From the NCBI RefSeq assembly GCF_031846165.1, contig NZ_JAVRIE010000002.1, positions 496,001 through 560,000 of the forward strand: a stretch of DNA of 64,000 bases, read 5' to 3'. The position numbers were made by a program, and so were the translations under genes. Positions 1 through 7,518 of the stretch are shown here, in pieces. The stretch comes from Glaciecola blandensis (GTDB lineage: Bacteria > Pseudomonadota > Gammaproteobacteria > Enterobacterales > Alteromonadaceae). Under the pieces are notes generated by a model, which saw nothing but the letters and a program-made list of their open reading frames with translations, had not been told where the DNA came from and did not search any database. Position 1 is the first letter of the stretch; each line of letters begins with the position of its first letter.

Positions 1-632
1 AATCCCAGTCCATCTGCAAGGCCAGCACCAATAGCAATCACATTTTTAACAGCCCCGCCGAGTTGCACACCAATAAGATCATCGTTCTTGTAAACACGAA
101 ATCCCTTTGAGCAATGCAGTTTTTGGGAAAATGACTCACCAAGCTCAGCATCTGCACTAGAAAGTGTTATTGCGGTGGGTAAACCTGCCACCATCTCTTT
201 GGCGAATGTGGGCCCAGAAACAACGGCTAACGGAATTTTATCTCCTAGCACTTCTCGGGCGACATCTTGAAGAATTCGTCCAGTGCCGGGCTCTAGGCCT
301 TTGGTTGCCCATATCACTCGATGGTGATCATTTAAAAAGGGTTGGATAGTCTCTAACGTTTCTCTAAATGCATGGCTAGGTACGACGACCAAAATATCGA
401 ACGCGCTGCTAACCGCTTCGTATAGATCCGCTGTTAAGTCTAAGTCAGCTGGGAATACCGCTGAGGGCAGGTATTTTTCGTTGCTGCGGGATTGCTGCAT
501 TTGTGCGATATGTTTCTCACTTCGCCCCCACAGAAGGGTAGGTACAGCGTTGCGCGCTAACACAAAAGCCAGCGCAGTACCGTAGGAGCCAGCCCCAAGT
601 ACTGCAACAGATGCTTCACGTGATGCGCGCAT
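1..632 (-). CDS. gpsA: Glycerol-3-phosphate dehydrogenase [NAD(P)+], partial (C-terminus outside window)
   Basis: Cytoplasmic enzyme that reduces dihydroxyacetone phosphate to sn-glycerol 3-phosphate, the backbone for phospholipid synthesis. Reading leftward from the ATG at 632, the frame stays open to the window edge (about 210 residues; the family is about 330-340). The Rossmann motif GAGSYGTALA lies near residue 13, GPTFAKE near the middle, and GGAVKNVIAIGAG, which carries the family's catalytic lysine, close to the cut edge. It follows secB by 8 bases, matching the conserved yibN-grxC-secB-gpsA order of enteric and marine gammaproteobacteria, so it is probably cotranscribed with secB. The identification is firm; the C-terminal substrate domain cannot be judged. 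Confidence 0.96.
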   Translation of the reverse strand, partial: MRASREASVAVLGAGSYGTALAFVLARNAVPTLLWGRSEKHIAQMQQSRSNEKYLPSAVFPADLDLTADLYEAVSSAFDILVVVPSHAFRETLETIQPFLNDHHRVIWATKGLEPGTGRILQDVAREVLGDKIPLAVVSGPTFAKEMVAGLPTAITLSSADAELGESFSQKLHCSKGFRVYKNDDLIGVQLGGAVKNVIAIGAGLADGLG

Positions 633-640
633 GATGTGTT

Positions 641-1141
641 TTATGAATCGAGTTGTTGAGGGGCCGCTTGGCCGTCTTGCTCAGCACGCTTTTGCATATA
701 TGCAGCAAAAATTGCGTCGAAGTTAACTGGTGCTAAGTTAAGCGGTGGGAATGTGCCACGATTAACTAAGTTTGATACAGCTTCACGCGCGTACGGGAAC
801 AACATGTTAGGGCAGAAAGAACCCAGTGTGTGAGCTTTGTTCTGGTCTGGCATTTCGCCGATAGCAAAAATACCTGCTTGTTGTACTTCACACAAGAAAG
901 CGGTTTCTTCGCCAATAGTTGCTGTAACAGTGACCGATAAAATCACTTCATACAAGTTGGCTTCTAGTTCGTTGGTGCGAGTGTCGATGTCTAATTTAAC
1001 TTCAGGCTTCCATTCTTTCTGGAAAATCGATGGGCTGTTTGGCGTTTCAAAAGAGATATCTCTTGTGTAAATGCGTTGAACGTTAAATTGCGGTACTTGT
1101 TGCTCTGCTGCGCCAGCAGGTGTTGTATTTTCTTCAGCCAT
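641..1141 (-). CDS. secB: Protein-export chaperone SecB
   Basis: Homotetrameric cytosolic chaperone that keeps preproteins unfolded and delivers them to SecA at the SecYEG translocase. The 166-residue length and the core features fit SecB: FNVQRIYTRDISFETPNSP near the N-terminus, VTVTATIGEETAFLCEVQQAGIF in the middle beta-sheet, and the LFPYAREAVSNLVNRGTFPPLNLAPVNFD region near the C-terminus. The gene lies between grxC and gpsA on the same strand. A hairpin at 1203-1233 separates it from grxC, so secB-gpsA may also be transcribed on its own. Confidence 0.97.
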   Translation of the reverse strand: MAEENTTPAGAAEQQVPQFNVQRIYTRDISFETPNSPSIFQKEWKPEVKLDIDTRTNELEANLYEVILSVTVTATIGEETAFLCEVQQAGIFAIGEMPDQNKAHTLGSFCPNMLFPYAREAVSNLVNRGTFPPLNLAPVNFDAIFAAYMQKRAEQDGQAAPQQLDS

Positions 1142-1202
1142 GAATGGTTCCTATCGATACTCTAATGAATGTTTTTGTAATACTTACAAATTGAATTAAC
1201 AA

Positions 1203-1233
1203 GAAAAAGGTTGCGGATACTGCAACCTTTTTC
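1203..1233 (-). terminator. Intrinsic terminator-like hairpin between grxC and secB
   Basis: A perfect 12-base inverted repeat (GAAAAAGGTTGC at 1203-1214 and GCAACCTTTTTC at 1222-1233) with a 7-base loop. Because the outer arms are A/T runs, the transcript ends in a U-run on either strand. It would terminate or attenuate leftward transcription from rhodanese-grxC before secB. Confidence 0.7.
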
Positions 1234-1278
1234 ATTTGTTGTGCATTGTACTAAGTGTGCGGCACAATTCTAGATAAA

Positions 1279-1539
1279 TTATGCGCCTTTTAACAAGCTA
1301 TCTAGTTTGCCAGCAGATTCCAATGCAAATAAATCGTCGCACCCGCCTACGTGGGTGTCACCTATAAATATTTGTGGGACCGTTGTTCGTCCGTTTGCAC
1401 GTTCGATCATTTCTGGACGACGCTCTGGGTCTTTATCTATCTCTACGTCGCTAAACTCAACGCCTTTCTGGCTTAATAAAGCTTTAGCTCGCTTACAATA
1501 TGGGCAATAGCCTTTTGTATATAGTTCTACTTTTTGCAT
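1279..1539 (-). CDS. grxC: Glutaredoxin 3 (GrxC)
   Basis: Small glutathione-dependent dithiol oxidoreductase of the cytoplasm. The product is 86 residues with the active-site CPYC motif at the start of the first helix (KGYCPYCKRAKALL), the cis-proline TVPQIFI and the glutathione-binding GGCDDL turn. The frame extends upstream to 1587, but that would overlap the rhodanese gene by 38 bases and add a tail without similarity; ATG 1539, giving MQKVELYTKGYC, matches family starts. Neighbours yibN, secB and gpsA confirm the classic cluster. Confidence 0.95.
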   Translation of the reverse strand: MQKVELYTKGYCPYCKRAKALLSQKGVEFSDVEIDKDPERRPEMIERANGRTTVPQIFIGDTHVGGCDDLFALESAGKLDSLLKGA

Positions 1540-1549
1540 GAATACTCTC

Positions 1550-1984
1550 TTATTTTGAGACGGGTAGGCTGGCCGCTTGCCATGCACCCATTCCGCCTTT
1601 TAATACGGTGACTTTTTCAAAGCCTGCTTTCAGCATTTGTGCTGCTGTCTTTTTCGCTGACACGCCCATTGCGCATACTACTATAATGGGCTTGTCCTTA
1701 GACTTTTCAAGCTTTGCGAAATTTCCTTCTTTGAGTTCTTCAGCTTTCAGTTGGCGAGACCCTAAGATATGGCCTGCTTTGAATTCATTAGCTGCTCTTA
1801 TATCCAATACGACAGCGTCTTCTTTGTTCATCAATAACGTCGCTTCGTGAGTAGAAAGTAGCTTAATCGGAGATAAAGCACCGCCCACATATGAATAAAT
1901 AATAAGCACGATAAGCGCTAGCCAAGCTGCTGATAATAACTTTATTAACGTAGAGCTGGTCGCAAATTCAATTAACTGGTCCAT
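1550..1984 (-). CDS. yibN: Membrane-anchored rhodanese-like protein (YibN type)
   Basis: Rhodanese-fold protein of 144 residues with one N-terminal membrane segment (about residues 14-34) followed by a single rhodanese domain. The active loop shows VVVCAMGVSAKKTA, so the sulfur-accepting cysteine is present; VVLDIRAANEFKAGHI is the typical first rhodanese motif and LKGGMGAWQAA the C-terminal one. It starts the leftward cluster with grxC 10 bases downstream. A sulfur-transfer or redox role is likely from the family, but the physiological substrate is unknown. Confidence 0.88.
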   Translation of the reverse strand: MDQLIEFATSSTLIKLLSAAWLALIVLIIYSYVGGALSPIKLLSTHEATLLMNKEDAVVLDIRAANEFKAGHILGSRQLKAEELKEGNFAKLEKSKDKPIIVVCAMGVSAKKTAAQMLKAGFEKVTVLKGGMGAWQAASLPVSK

Positions 1985-2262
1985 AAAACTGTTGTCATCC
2001 TAATGCTATTTCAAACTCGCAAAGTATATAGAAAAAAACCGTATAAACCAGCATTTCTGGGGTCTGTTACACGATTCTTTTGCATATGAATCATCTAAGT
2101 GCAGCTATAGGAACGGTTTTTAGCAAACAAAATTCTATGATATGAAAAAAGAATCCCGGCTTTGTCGCGAAAAATAACGATAAATTGTTTATTGGGTAAG
2201 CATTTACTGGTATTTTTCTAGTAAGTCGTATTCATTCATTTCGTGTTACTAAAAGGGTCATC

Positions 2263-3795
2263 ATGCAAGAAGGTAAAAAACCGTTAGCGCTTATCATACT
2301 CGATGGTTGGGGTTACAGAGAAGAAACCACAAACAATGCCATCGCATTGGCAAATACGCCGGTACTAGACGATCTTTTCGCCACCAAGCCCAGCACACTG
2401 ATCTCTGGGTCAGGCCTTGATGTTGGCTTACCAGATGGTCAAATGGGTAATTCTGAAGTAGGACATGTGAATCTTGGTGCAGGCCGAGTGGTGTATCAAG
2501 ATTTTACCAAAATAACCAAAGCTATATCGGATGGTAGTTTCGCTGAGAACGAAGTGATCGTTGAAGCTATTAACGCTGCCGTTTCTGCAGATAAAGCGGT
2601 ACACATCATGGGCTTGCTCTCTCCTGGTGGTGTGCATTCCCACGAGGAACATTTATTTGCGGCAATTAAGCTCGCGGCTGAAAAGGGAGCAAAACGTATT
2701 TATTTGCACGGTTTTACCGATGGACGCGATACCGCCCCACGAAGTGCGAAACCTTCCATTGAAGCAGCGCAATCATTATTTGAAGAAATCGGTGTTGGCC
2801 AAGTCGCTAGTTTAGTGGGGCGCTATTACGCCATGGATCGAGATAGTCGTTGGGATCGCGTACAACAAGCCTACGACGTGATTGTTTCTGCCAAAGCAGA
2901 CAAGCACTATGAAAGTGGCGTTGAAGCACTCGAAGCTGCCTACGCTCGTGATGAAAATGACGAGTTTGTGAAAGCGTCCAAAATAGGCGACTACCCCGGT
3001 GTTGAAGATGGTGATGCGATATTATTCATGAACTTTAGAGCAGACCGTGCTCGTGCCATGTCGCATGCTATGGTTGATAAAGATTTTAGTGGTTTCGAAC
3101 GCAGCAAGGTACCGCAAACGTCATTTATGATGTTAACTGAATACGAATCCAATTTAGATGTGCCTTGTGCTTACCCACCTGAAACATTAGTCAATGTGAT
3201 GGGGGAGTGGCTAGCAAAGAATCAAAAAACACAGCTTCGGATTTCTGAAACCGAGAAGTTTGCCCACGTGACGTTTTTCTATTCTGGTGGTAAGGAAGAC
3301 GAATATGAAGGTGAACAACGCATTCTCATTCCGTCACCTGATGTTGCTACCTATGATTTACAACCAGAAATGAACTCTGAAAAACTCACGGATGAATTAG
3401 TTGCTGCAATTAAATCGGGTAAGTTCGACGCCATTATCTGTAACTACCCTAACGGAGATATGGTGGGGCACACAGGAAAGCTGGAAGCGGCTATAAAAGC
3501 GTGTGAAGCCGTAGATCATTGTATTGGAAGAGTTGTGGAGGCCTTGAAAGAAGTGGGTGGCGAATGTTTAATCACCGCCGACCATGGTAATGCCGAGCAA
3601 ATGGTGAACCCTGATACAGGTGTATCGCATACAGCACATACCAGTGAGCCCGTTCCTTTCATTTACTTCGGTCGCGATGCACAAGCTAGAAGTGGCGGAA
3701 CACTTAGTGATGTTGCACCAACTATGTTACATTTAATGGGCATGGAGCAGCCGCCAGAGATGACCGGCGAAACTATTATGAAACTGAGTTCATAA
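2263..3795 (+). CDS. gpmI: 2,3-bisphosphoglycerate-independent phosphoglycerate mutase
   Basis: Mn-dependent glycolytic and gluconeogenic enzyme that interconverts 3- and 2-phosphoglycerate through a phosphoserine. At 510 residues it has the normal length. The N-terminal metal motif is LIILDGWGYRE, the catalytic serine is S64 in GNSEVGHVNLGAGR, and the C-terminal metal ligands include ADHGNAEQM and SHTAHTSEPVPF. It is divergent from yibN and followed by envC, the same arrangement as gpmM-envC in Escherichia coli. Confidence 0.98.
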   Translation: MQEGKKPLALIILDGWGYREETTNNAIALANTPVLDDLFATKPSTLISGSGLDVGLPDGQMGNSEVGHVNLGAGRVVYQDFTKITKAISDGSFAENEVIVEAINAAVSADKAVHIMGLLSPGGVHSHEEHLFAAIKLAAEKGAKRIYLHGFTDGRDTAPRSAKPSIEAAQSLFEEIGVGQVASLVGRYYAMDRDSRWDRVQQAYDVIVSAKADKHYESGVEALEAAYARDENDEFVKASKIGDYPGVEDGDAILFMNFRADRARAMSHAMVDKDFSGFERSKVPQTSFMMLTEYESNLDVPCAYPPETLVNVMGEWLAKNQKTQLRISETEKFAHVTFFYSGGKEDEYEGEQRILIPSPDVATYDLQPEMNSEKLTDELVAAIKSGKFDAIICNYPNGDMVGHTGKLEAAIKACEAVDHCIGRVVEALKEVGGECLITADHGNAEQMVNPDTGVSHTAHTSEPVPFIYFGRDAQARSGGTLSDVAPTMLHLMGMEQPPEMTGETIMKLSS

Positions 3796-3818
3796 GTGGT
3801 TTAGAACACTTGTGTTGG

Positions 3819-3862
3819 GTGCTCAGTTTCGGCTGAGCACTAGCAGACAAACTTTGTTGTCT
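3819..3862 (+). terminator. Paired hairpins after gpmI
   Basis: Two consecutive stem-loops follow the gpmI stop: GTGCTCAG/CTGAGCAC (3819-3826 and 3833-3840, loop TTTCGG) and AGACAA/TTGTCT (3845-3850 and 3857-3862). There is no strong U-run, so this may be a processing or partial termination signal rather than a full terminator before envC. Confidence 0.4.
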
Positions 3863-3903
3863 GTAAACTTTTCAACAACAGTTTGTTATGGATTGACCAA
3901 AAT

Positions 3904-5076
3904 ATGAGATTAACTGCACAAATCGCGTTTCCGCGCAGGCTTTCAAGCTTGCTTGTGTGCTTTTTCTCACTGTTTTTGGCGTTCAACGGCCATTCGCGAC
4001 AAAGCGACTTAGAGTCTATCCAGCAACAAATTAAGCAAACCCAAGCGCAACTAGAAAAAAAGCTAGAGTCATCTGAGCGTCTGCAACAAGAGTTAAAACT
4101 AGCAGAGCTAGAAATAGCGCAAACCGCAACTCAACTCAATCAAACTGATCAAACCCTTACCAAGACCCGCGCCGATAAAATAAAAACGGAAAGCGAAAAA
4201 AAGCAGGTGGAAAGTGTAATAAAAGTTCAGCAAAAACAACTTGCGGGGCAATTGAAATCAGCATTCATGGCGGGTGATTACGATTTTGCCAAAATGTTTT
4301 TCAATCAAGATGATGCCGGTCGATTCGAGCGGGTAATTACCTATTACCAATATTTAAACAGTGCAAGGCAACAGGAAATTGGTAAGTTCAAGGCCCTCGT
4401 GGTAGAGCTTGAAGCGCTCGATAAGCAGCTTGTTGAGCAAGAACAAATGCTAGAAGGATTATTGGTCACTCAACGTTCGCAAAGCTCTCAACTGCGTGAA
4501 CAACAATCAGCTAGACATAAAAAGCTACAGGCACTTGATCGCCAAATAAAATCGGATACTGCTCGCGTAGCTCAACTGCAGCAGGAAGAACGCTCATTGA
4601 TGAATGCAATTGAGCAAGCCGAAATTGACGCTTTGAAGCGTCGAGAGGAACAAACACAAACTCAAGAACAAAGCATTACGCTTAGTGGCCTCGCTAATTT
4701 TAAAGGTAAGTTATTGAAACCGGCTGCTGGGAAAGTAATGAAGTTGTTCGGTAAGCGGCGACAAGGACAAGTCCGCTGGAAAGGCATTGTCATTAACAGT
4801 GCAGAAGGCTCGCCGGTAAGAGCGGTGCAAGACGGCAAAGTCTTATATGCCGACTGGTTAAAAGGTTTTGGCTTAGTCACGATTGTCGATCATGGCTATG
4901 GATACATGACTGTATATGGCCGTAACCAAGCACTATTAAAACAAGCCGGGGACACGGTACTCGAAGGTGAATCGATTGGTCTTGTCGGTAGCAGCGGGGG
5001 CCAATCAACGCCAGGTTTGTATTTTGAAATCCGTTTAAAAGGTAAAGCCCTTAATCCAAGCTCTTGGCTTAAATAA
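3904..5076 (+). CDS. envC: Murein hydrolase activator EnvC (degenerate LytM/M23 domain)
   Basis: Periplasmic division factor; in enterics EnvC is recruited by FtsEX and activates the amidases AmiA and AmiB. From ATG 3904 the protein has about 390 residues: a signal peptide (LLVCFFSLFLAFNGHS), a long Gln/Glu/Lys-rich coiled coil (about residues 25-260) and a C-terminal M23 domain. The zinc ligands of active M23 peptidases are absent: the position of the first His is GIVINS and the HxH motif is replaced by LYFEIR, as in EnvC. ftsEX lie about 26 kb downstream in this window. An upstream TTG at 3883 is possible but spoils the signal peptide start. Confidence 0.9.
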   Translation: MRLTAQIAFPRRLSSLLVCFFSLFLAFNGHSRQSDLESIQQQIKQTQAQLEKKLESSERLQQELKLAELEIAQTATQLNQTDQTLTKTRADKIKTESEKKQVESVIKVQQKQLAGQLKSAFMAGDYDFAKMFFNQDDAGRFERVITYYQYLNSARQQEIGKFKALVVELEALDKQLVEQEQMLEGLLVTQRSQSSQLREQQSARHKKLQALDRQIKSDTARVAQLQQEERSLMNAIEQAEIDALKRREEQTQTQEQSITLSGLANFKGKLLKPAAGKVMKLFGKRRQGQVRWKGIVINSAEGSPVRAVQDGKVLYADWLKGFGLVTIVDHGYGYMTVYGRNQALLKQAGDTVLEGESIGLVGSSGGQSTPGLYFEIRLKGKALNPSSWLK

Positions 5077-6271
5077 GCGCGGCGAGTTTGGTCCCACCTA
5101 GTATCATAATCAACAATAAAATACCGCCTGCAAGTACATTGCTTAAGATGCTATTGGTATAGTTATGCATGACCTTTTTATTGTTCATCACATACAACAA
5201 AAAACCAACCGACACAGGGAGTAACAAAGCGTTGGAGGCTTGAGCCACAACGATGATTGCCAAGGGTTTTAAGCCTAAGCTTGCAACTACAACGCCTATC
5301 AATAAAATAATAATACAAATGCTTTTGTAAGCATTGCCGGCGAGGGATTGTTGCCATCCGAATAAACCACAAATAGCATAAGCTGCAGCTAAAGGAGCAG
5401 TAATCGCGCTAGTTAAACCTGCTGAGAATAAGCCAATAGCAAAGAACAAGTTTGCATAATCGCCTAATACAGGCTGCAATTGCGATGCAATATTATTTCC
5501 AGATAAGGTAATGGAAGTGATGTAAAAGGCGCTCACCGCACTCGACATGATTGCAAAAGTCACTAAACCACCAACGCCGATGGAGGTAAACAACTGTTTT
5601 CGATGAGAGGGAAGGTGCGTGGAAAGGGTCTCATCGCTTATAGCATCATCACTTTTTTGTTTGGCACTTAAGCCTGCATGTAAGAATAAGTTGTATGGCA
5701 CGATTGTGGTACCAATAATGGCAAGCATGAGTGTGACATTTGAAAAGCCTAAGTGTTGTAAACCCTCCTTCAAAGCAGCAAAATCTATTCCCGCAATGAA
5801 CATAATCGCGATAAAAACAACACTCATTAATGCGACTAAAGCGATGAGTAACTTCTCTACCAGAGCATAGCGATTGCTTATCAATGTGATTAATGCGAGC
5901 GAGCCCAGTATTAAGGACCAAAGTGTCAGACTGCCAGGCATGACATTGGATAAACCCAATGCAGCGCCGGTTAAGTTTCCACCCTCATAAGCCGCATTGC
6001 CAACACCGATAGCACATACAACCAAAACAATGCTAAACCAGCGCAAAGCCGGATTATCCATCGTTTGCACTATGGCTTCGGACAAACCCTGACCGGTTAC
6101 TAAGCCTAAACGTGAAGCCATTTCTTGCAAAACGCAGGTAGCGAAAATAGAAAATAATAATGCCCATACAAGGCCGTAACCCATGTTTGCACCCGCTATC
6201 GATGCGGTAGTCACTGTCCCCGGGCCGATAAAAGCAGCAGCGATAATTAAGCCTGTCATGCCTGATTTCAT
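5069..6271 (-). CDS. Nramp-family metal transporter with non-canonical metal site
   Basis: Polytopic inner-membrane carrier of 400 residues with about 11 hydrophobic segments and the Nramp fold landmarks (GYGLVWALLFSIFATCVLQEMASRLGLVTG after TM1; TM6 region GTTIVPYNLFLHAG). Canonical Mn/Fe Nramps carry DPGN in TM1 and MPH in TM6. Here the aligned positions read GPGT (residues 16-19) and VPY (191-193), so the usual Asp, Asn, Met and His ligands are missing. The ATG at 6271 has a good AAGGGA ribosome site. Its 3' end overlaps envC tail-to-tail by 8 bases. The substrate is uncertain; related ligand-poor members include Mg carriers. Confidence 0.85.
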   Translation of the reverse strand: MKSGMTGLIIAAAFIGPGTVTTASIAGANMGYGLVWALLFSIFATCVLQEMASRLGLVTGQGLSEAIVQTMDNPALRWFSIVLVVCAIGVGNAAYEGGNLTGAALGLSNVMPGSLTLWSLILGSLALITLISNRYALVEKLLIALVALMSVVFIAIMFIAGIDFAALKEGLQHLGFSNVTLMLAIIGTTIVPYNLFLHAGLSAKQKSDDAISDETLSTHLPSHRKQLFTSIGVGGLVTFAIMSSAVSAFYITSITLSGNNIASQLQPVLGDYANLFFAIGLFSAGLTSAITAPLAAAYAICGLFGWQQSLAGNAYKSICIIILLIGVVVASLGLKPLAIIVVAQASNALLLPVSVGFLLYVMNNKKVMHNYTNSILSNVLAGGILLLIMILGGTKLAALI

Positions 6272-6385
6272 GTCATTTCCCTTACAACGATTGTTTTATT
6301 TTCTTGTTATTGTTGTGTTTTATGCAAGTTTAACTCTATCATCTACTGCATTGATTTTATTAGCAAGCCCAAGCCATTTCTTGAT

Positions 6386-7030
6386 ATGAATTTACTCAGT
6401 ATTTATGAAAAACCGGAAAACGCAGCATTGTTGCACTCTCGTTACTACGTTGAAGGTGTGTTGTTTGGCGCTGGTGTTGCCCCCGAAATCCCAATGCCAG
6501 ATGCTTGGTTAACATGGACGATAAAGCATCATGGTCAAATGCAAGATGCGCAGCAGGCGGATGAGATCACGGATGCGTTATTTGCTTACTTTAAGTATTG
6601 TTTGGCAATGATGACGAACAACGAAGTGACAATGCCAAGTTATGCGGTTTTCGAAGAAGATGCTGAATATTCACAGCAAATTGATAATGATTCACCGCTG
6701 AGTCAATGGTTGAGTGGTTTGCTCACTGCTCATTCAAATACTGAAAAGGTGTGGCAGAATGCTTGGTCAATCATGCATAAGAAAAGTCCTGAGAATGCCC
6801 CAGCTTTAGCAAAAAAACTGAAGCATAGTTTGGGGATGTTCACTACTTTTGCGGATATCGCACTTGCTATCGAACAAGCAAAAAAGCGTGGACAAGAAGA
6901 CTTCGAAAGTAAGTTGCCAAGCATCGCAAAGGCGCTGCCAAACGCCTTGAATACTTATGTCGAGGTTTCTGGGGAATTAGCGGCATTTCTACCTAACCAA
7001 TTTGAGACTTTTGTACAGAAAGAGCCATAA
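6386..7030 (+). CDS. UPF0149/YecA-like protein
   Basis: A 214-residue soluble, acidic, mostly helical protein. Two segments (RYYVEGVLFGAGVAPEIPMPDAW near residue 20 and LSQWLSGLLTAHSNTEKVWQNAW near residue 100) resemble the repeated W-x-x-GxL patterns of the YgfB/YecA (UPF0149) family, which has no firmly known function. No signal peptide or SEC-C zinc tail is visible. It is divergent from the Nramp gene and convergent with hemJ. The family call is tentative; the gene itself looks real from length and codon pattern. Confidence 0.55.
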   Translation: MNLLSIYEKPENAALLHSRYYVEGVLFGAGVAPEIPMPDAWLTWTIKHHGQMQDAQQADEITDALFAYFKYCLAMMTNNEVTMPSYAVFEEDAEYSQQIDNDSPLSQWLSGLLTAHSNTEKVWQNAWSIMHKKSPENAPALAKKLKHSLGMFTTFADIALAIEQAKKRGQEDFESKLPSIAKALPNALNTYVEVSGELAAFLPNQFETFVQKEP

Positions 7031-7046
7031 CTTGCGCTCATCATCC

Positions 7047-7076
7047 CCTAAAACCGCCTAAAACCGCCTAAAATGG
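7047..7076. repeat. Three tandem 10-base repeats at the 3' end of hemJ
   Basis: Two exact copies of CCTAAAACCG (7047-7056, 7057-7066) and a third that changes only the last positions (CCTAAAATGG, 7067-7076). The third copy contains the hemJ stop codon, read on the minus strand at 7068-7070. Confidence 0.85.
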
Positions 7077-7496
7077 CTTGAGGATCGCTAATATCACGAT
7101 TGCTAGAAGCGCAAGAACGGGGACTTCATTCAGGAAGCGGTAGAAGCGAGGGCTATGCGTATTTTTGTCAGCGGCGAATACCTTCACTAGTCGATACAAG
7201 TACATGTGATAAGCATAGAAAAGTGCAACGATAGCTAGTTTTGCATGCAACCAAGCCGATACTTTCAACCAAGCGCTACCGTACAAATACATAATAATGA
7301 CACCAAGAATCAGGGTTAGCAGCGCGAAAGGAGTGACAAAAAACCATAAGCGACGCTCCATGATTTTAAACTGATCTTTCGTTTCCTGATTCGTACTTTC
7401 GGCATGATAAACAAACAAACGTGGCAAGTAAAAGATACCCGCCATCCACGCGATCATAAAAAATACATGAAAAGCTTTCAGCCACAAGATTGTCAT
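7068..7496 (-). CDS. hemJ: Protoporphyrinogen oxidase HemJ
   Basis: Small four-helix membrane protein of 142 residues (UPF0093/CopD-like family) that oxidises protoporphyrinogen IX to protoporphyrin IX in bacteria lacking HemG/HemY. The family signature is seen at the N-terminus (LKAFHVFFMIAWMAGIFYLP, with the conserved His) and in the third helix (VSAWLHAKLAIVALFYAYHMY, with the conserved HxK pair). hemB, an earlier step of the same pathway, lies about 12 kb to the right. It is followed upstream by the ClC gene on the same strand, 22 bases away. Confidence 0.9.
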   Translation of the reverse strand: MTILWLKAFHVFFMIAWMAGIFYLPRLFVYHAESTNQETKDQFKIMERRLWFFVTPFALLTLILGVIIMYLYGSAWLKVSAWLHAKLAIVALFYAYHMYLYRLVKVFAADKNTHSPRFYRFLNEVPVLALLAIVILAILKPF

Positions 7497-7518
7497 ACTA
7501 TTGCCCTTTCTAAACGAT

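Noticed and set aside
6183..6389. 68-codon plus-strand open frame upstream of the UPF0149-like gene
   Set aside because: It is antisense to the start of the Nramp-like gene and overlaps the next gene; hydrophobic composition reflects the opposite membrane gene.
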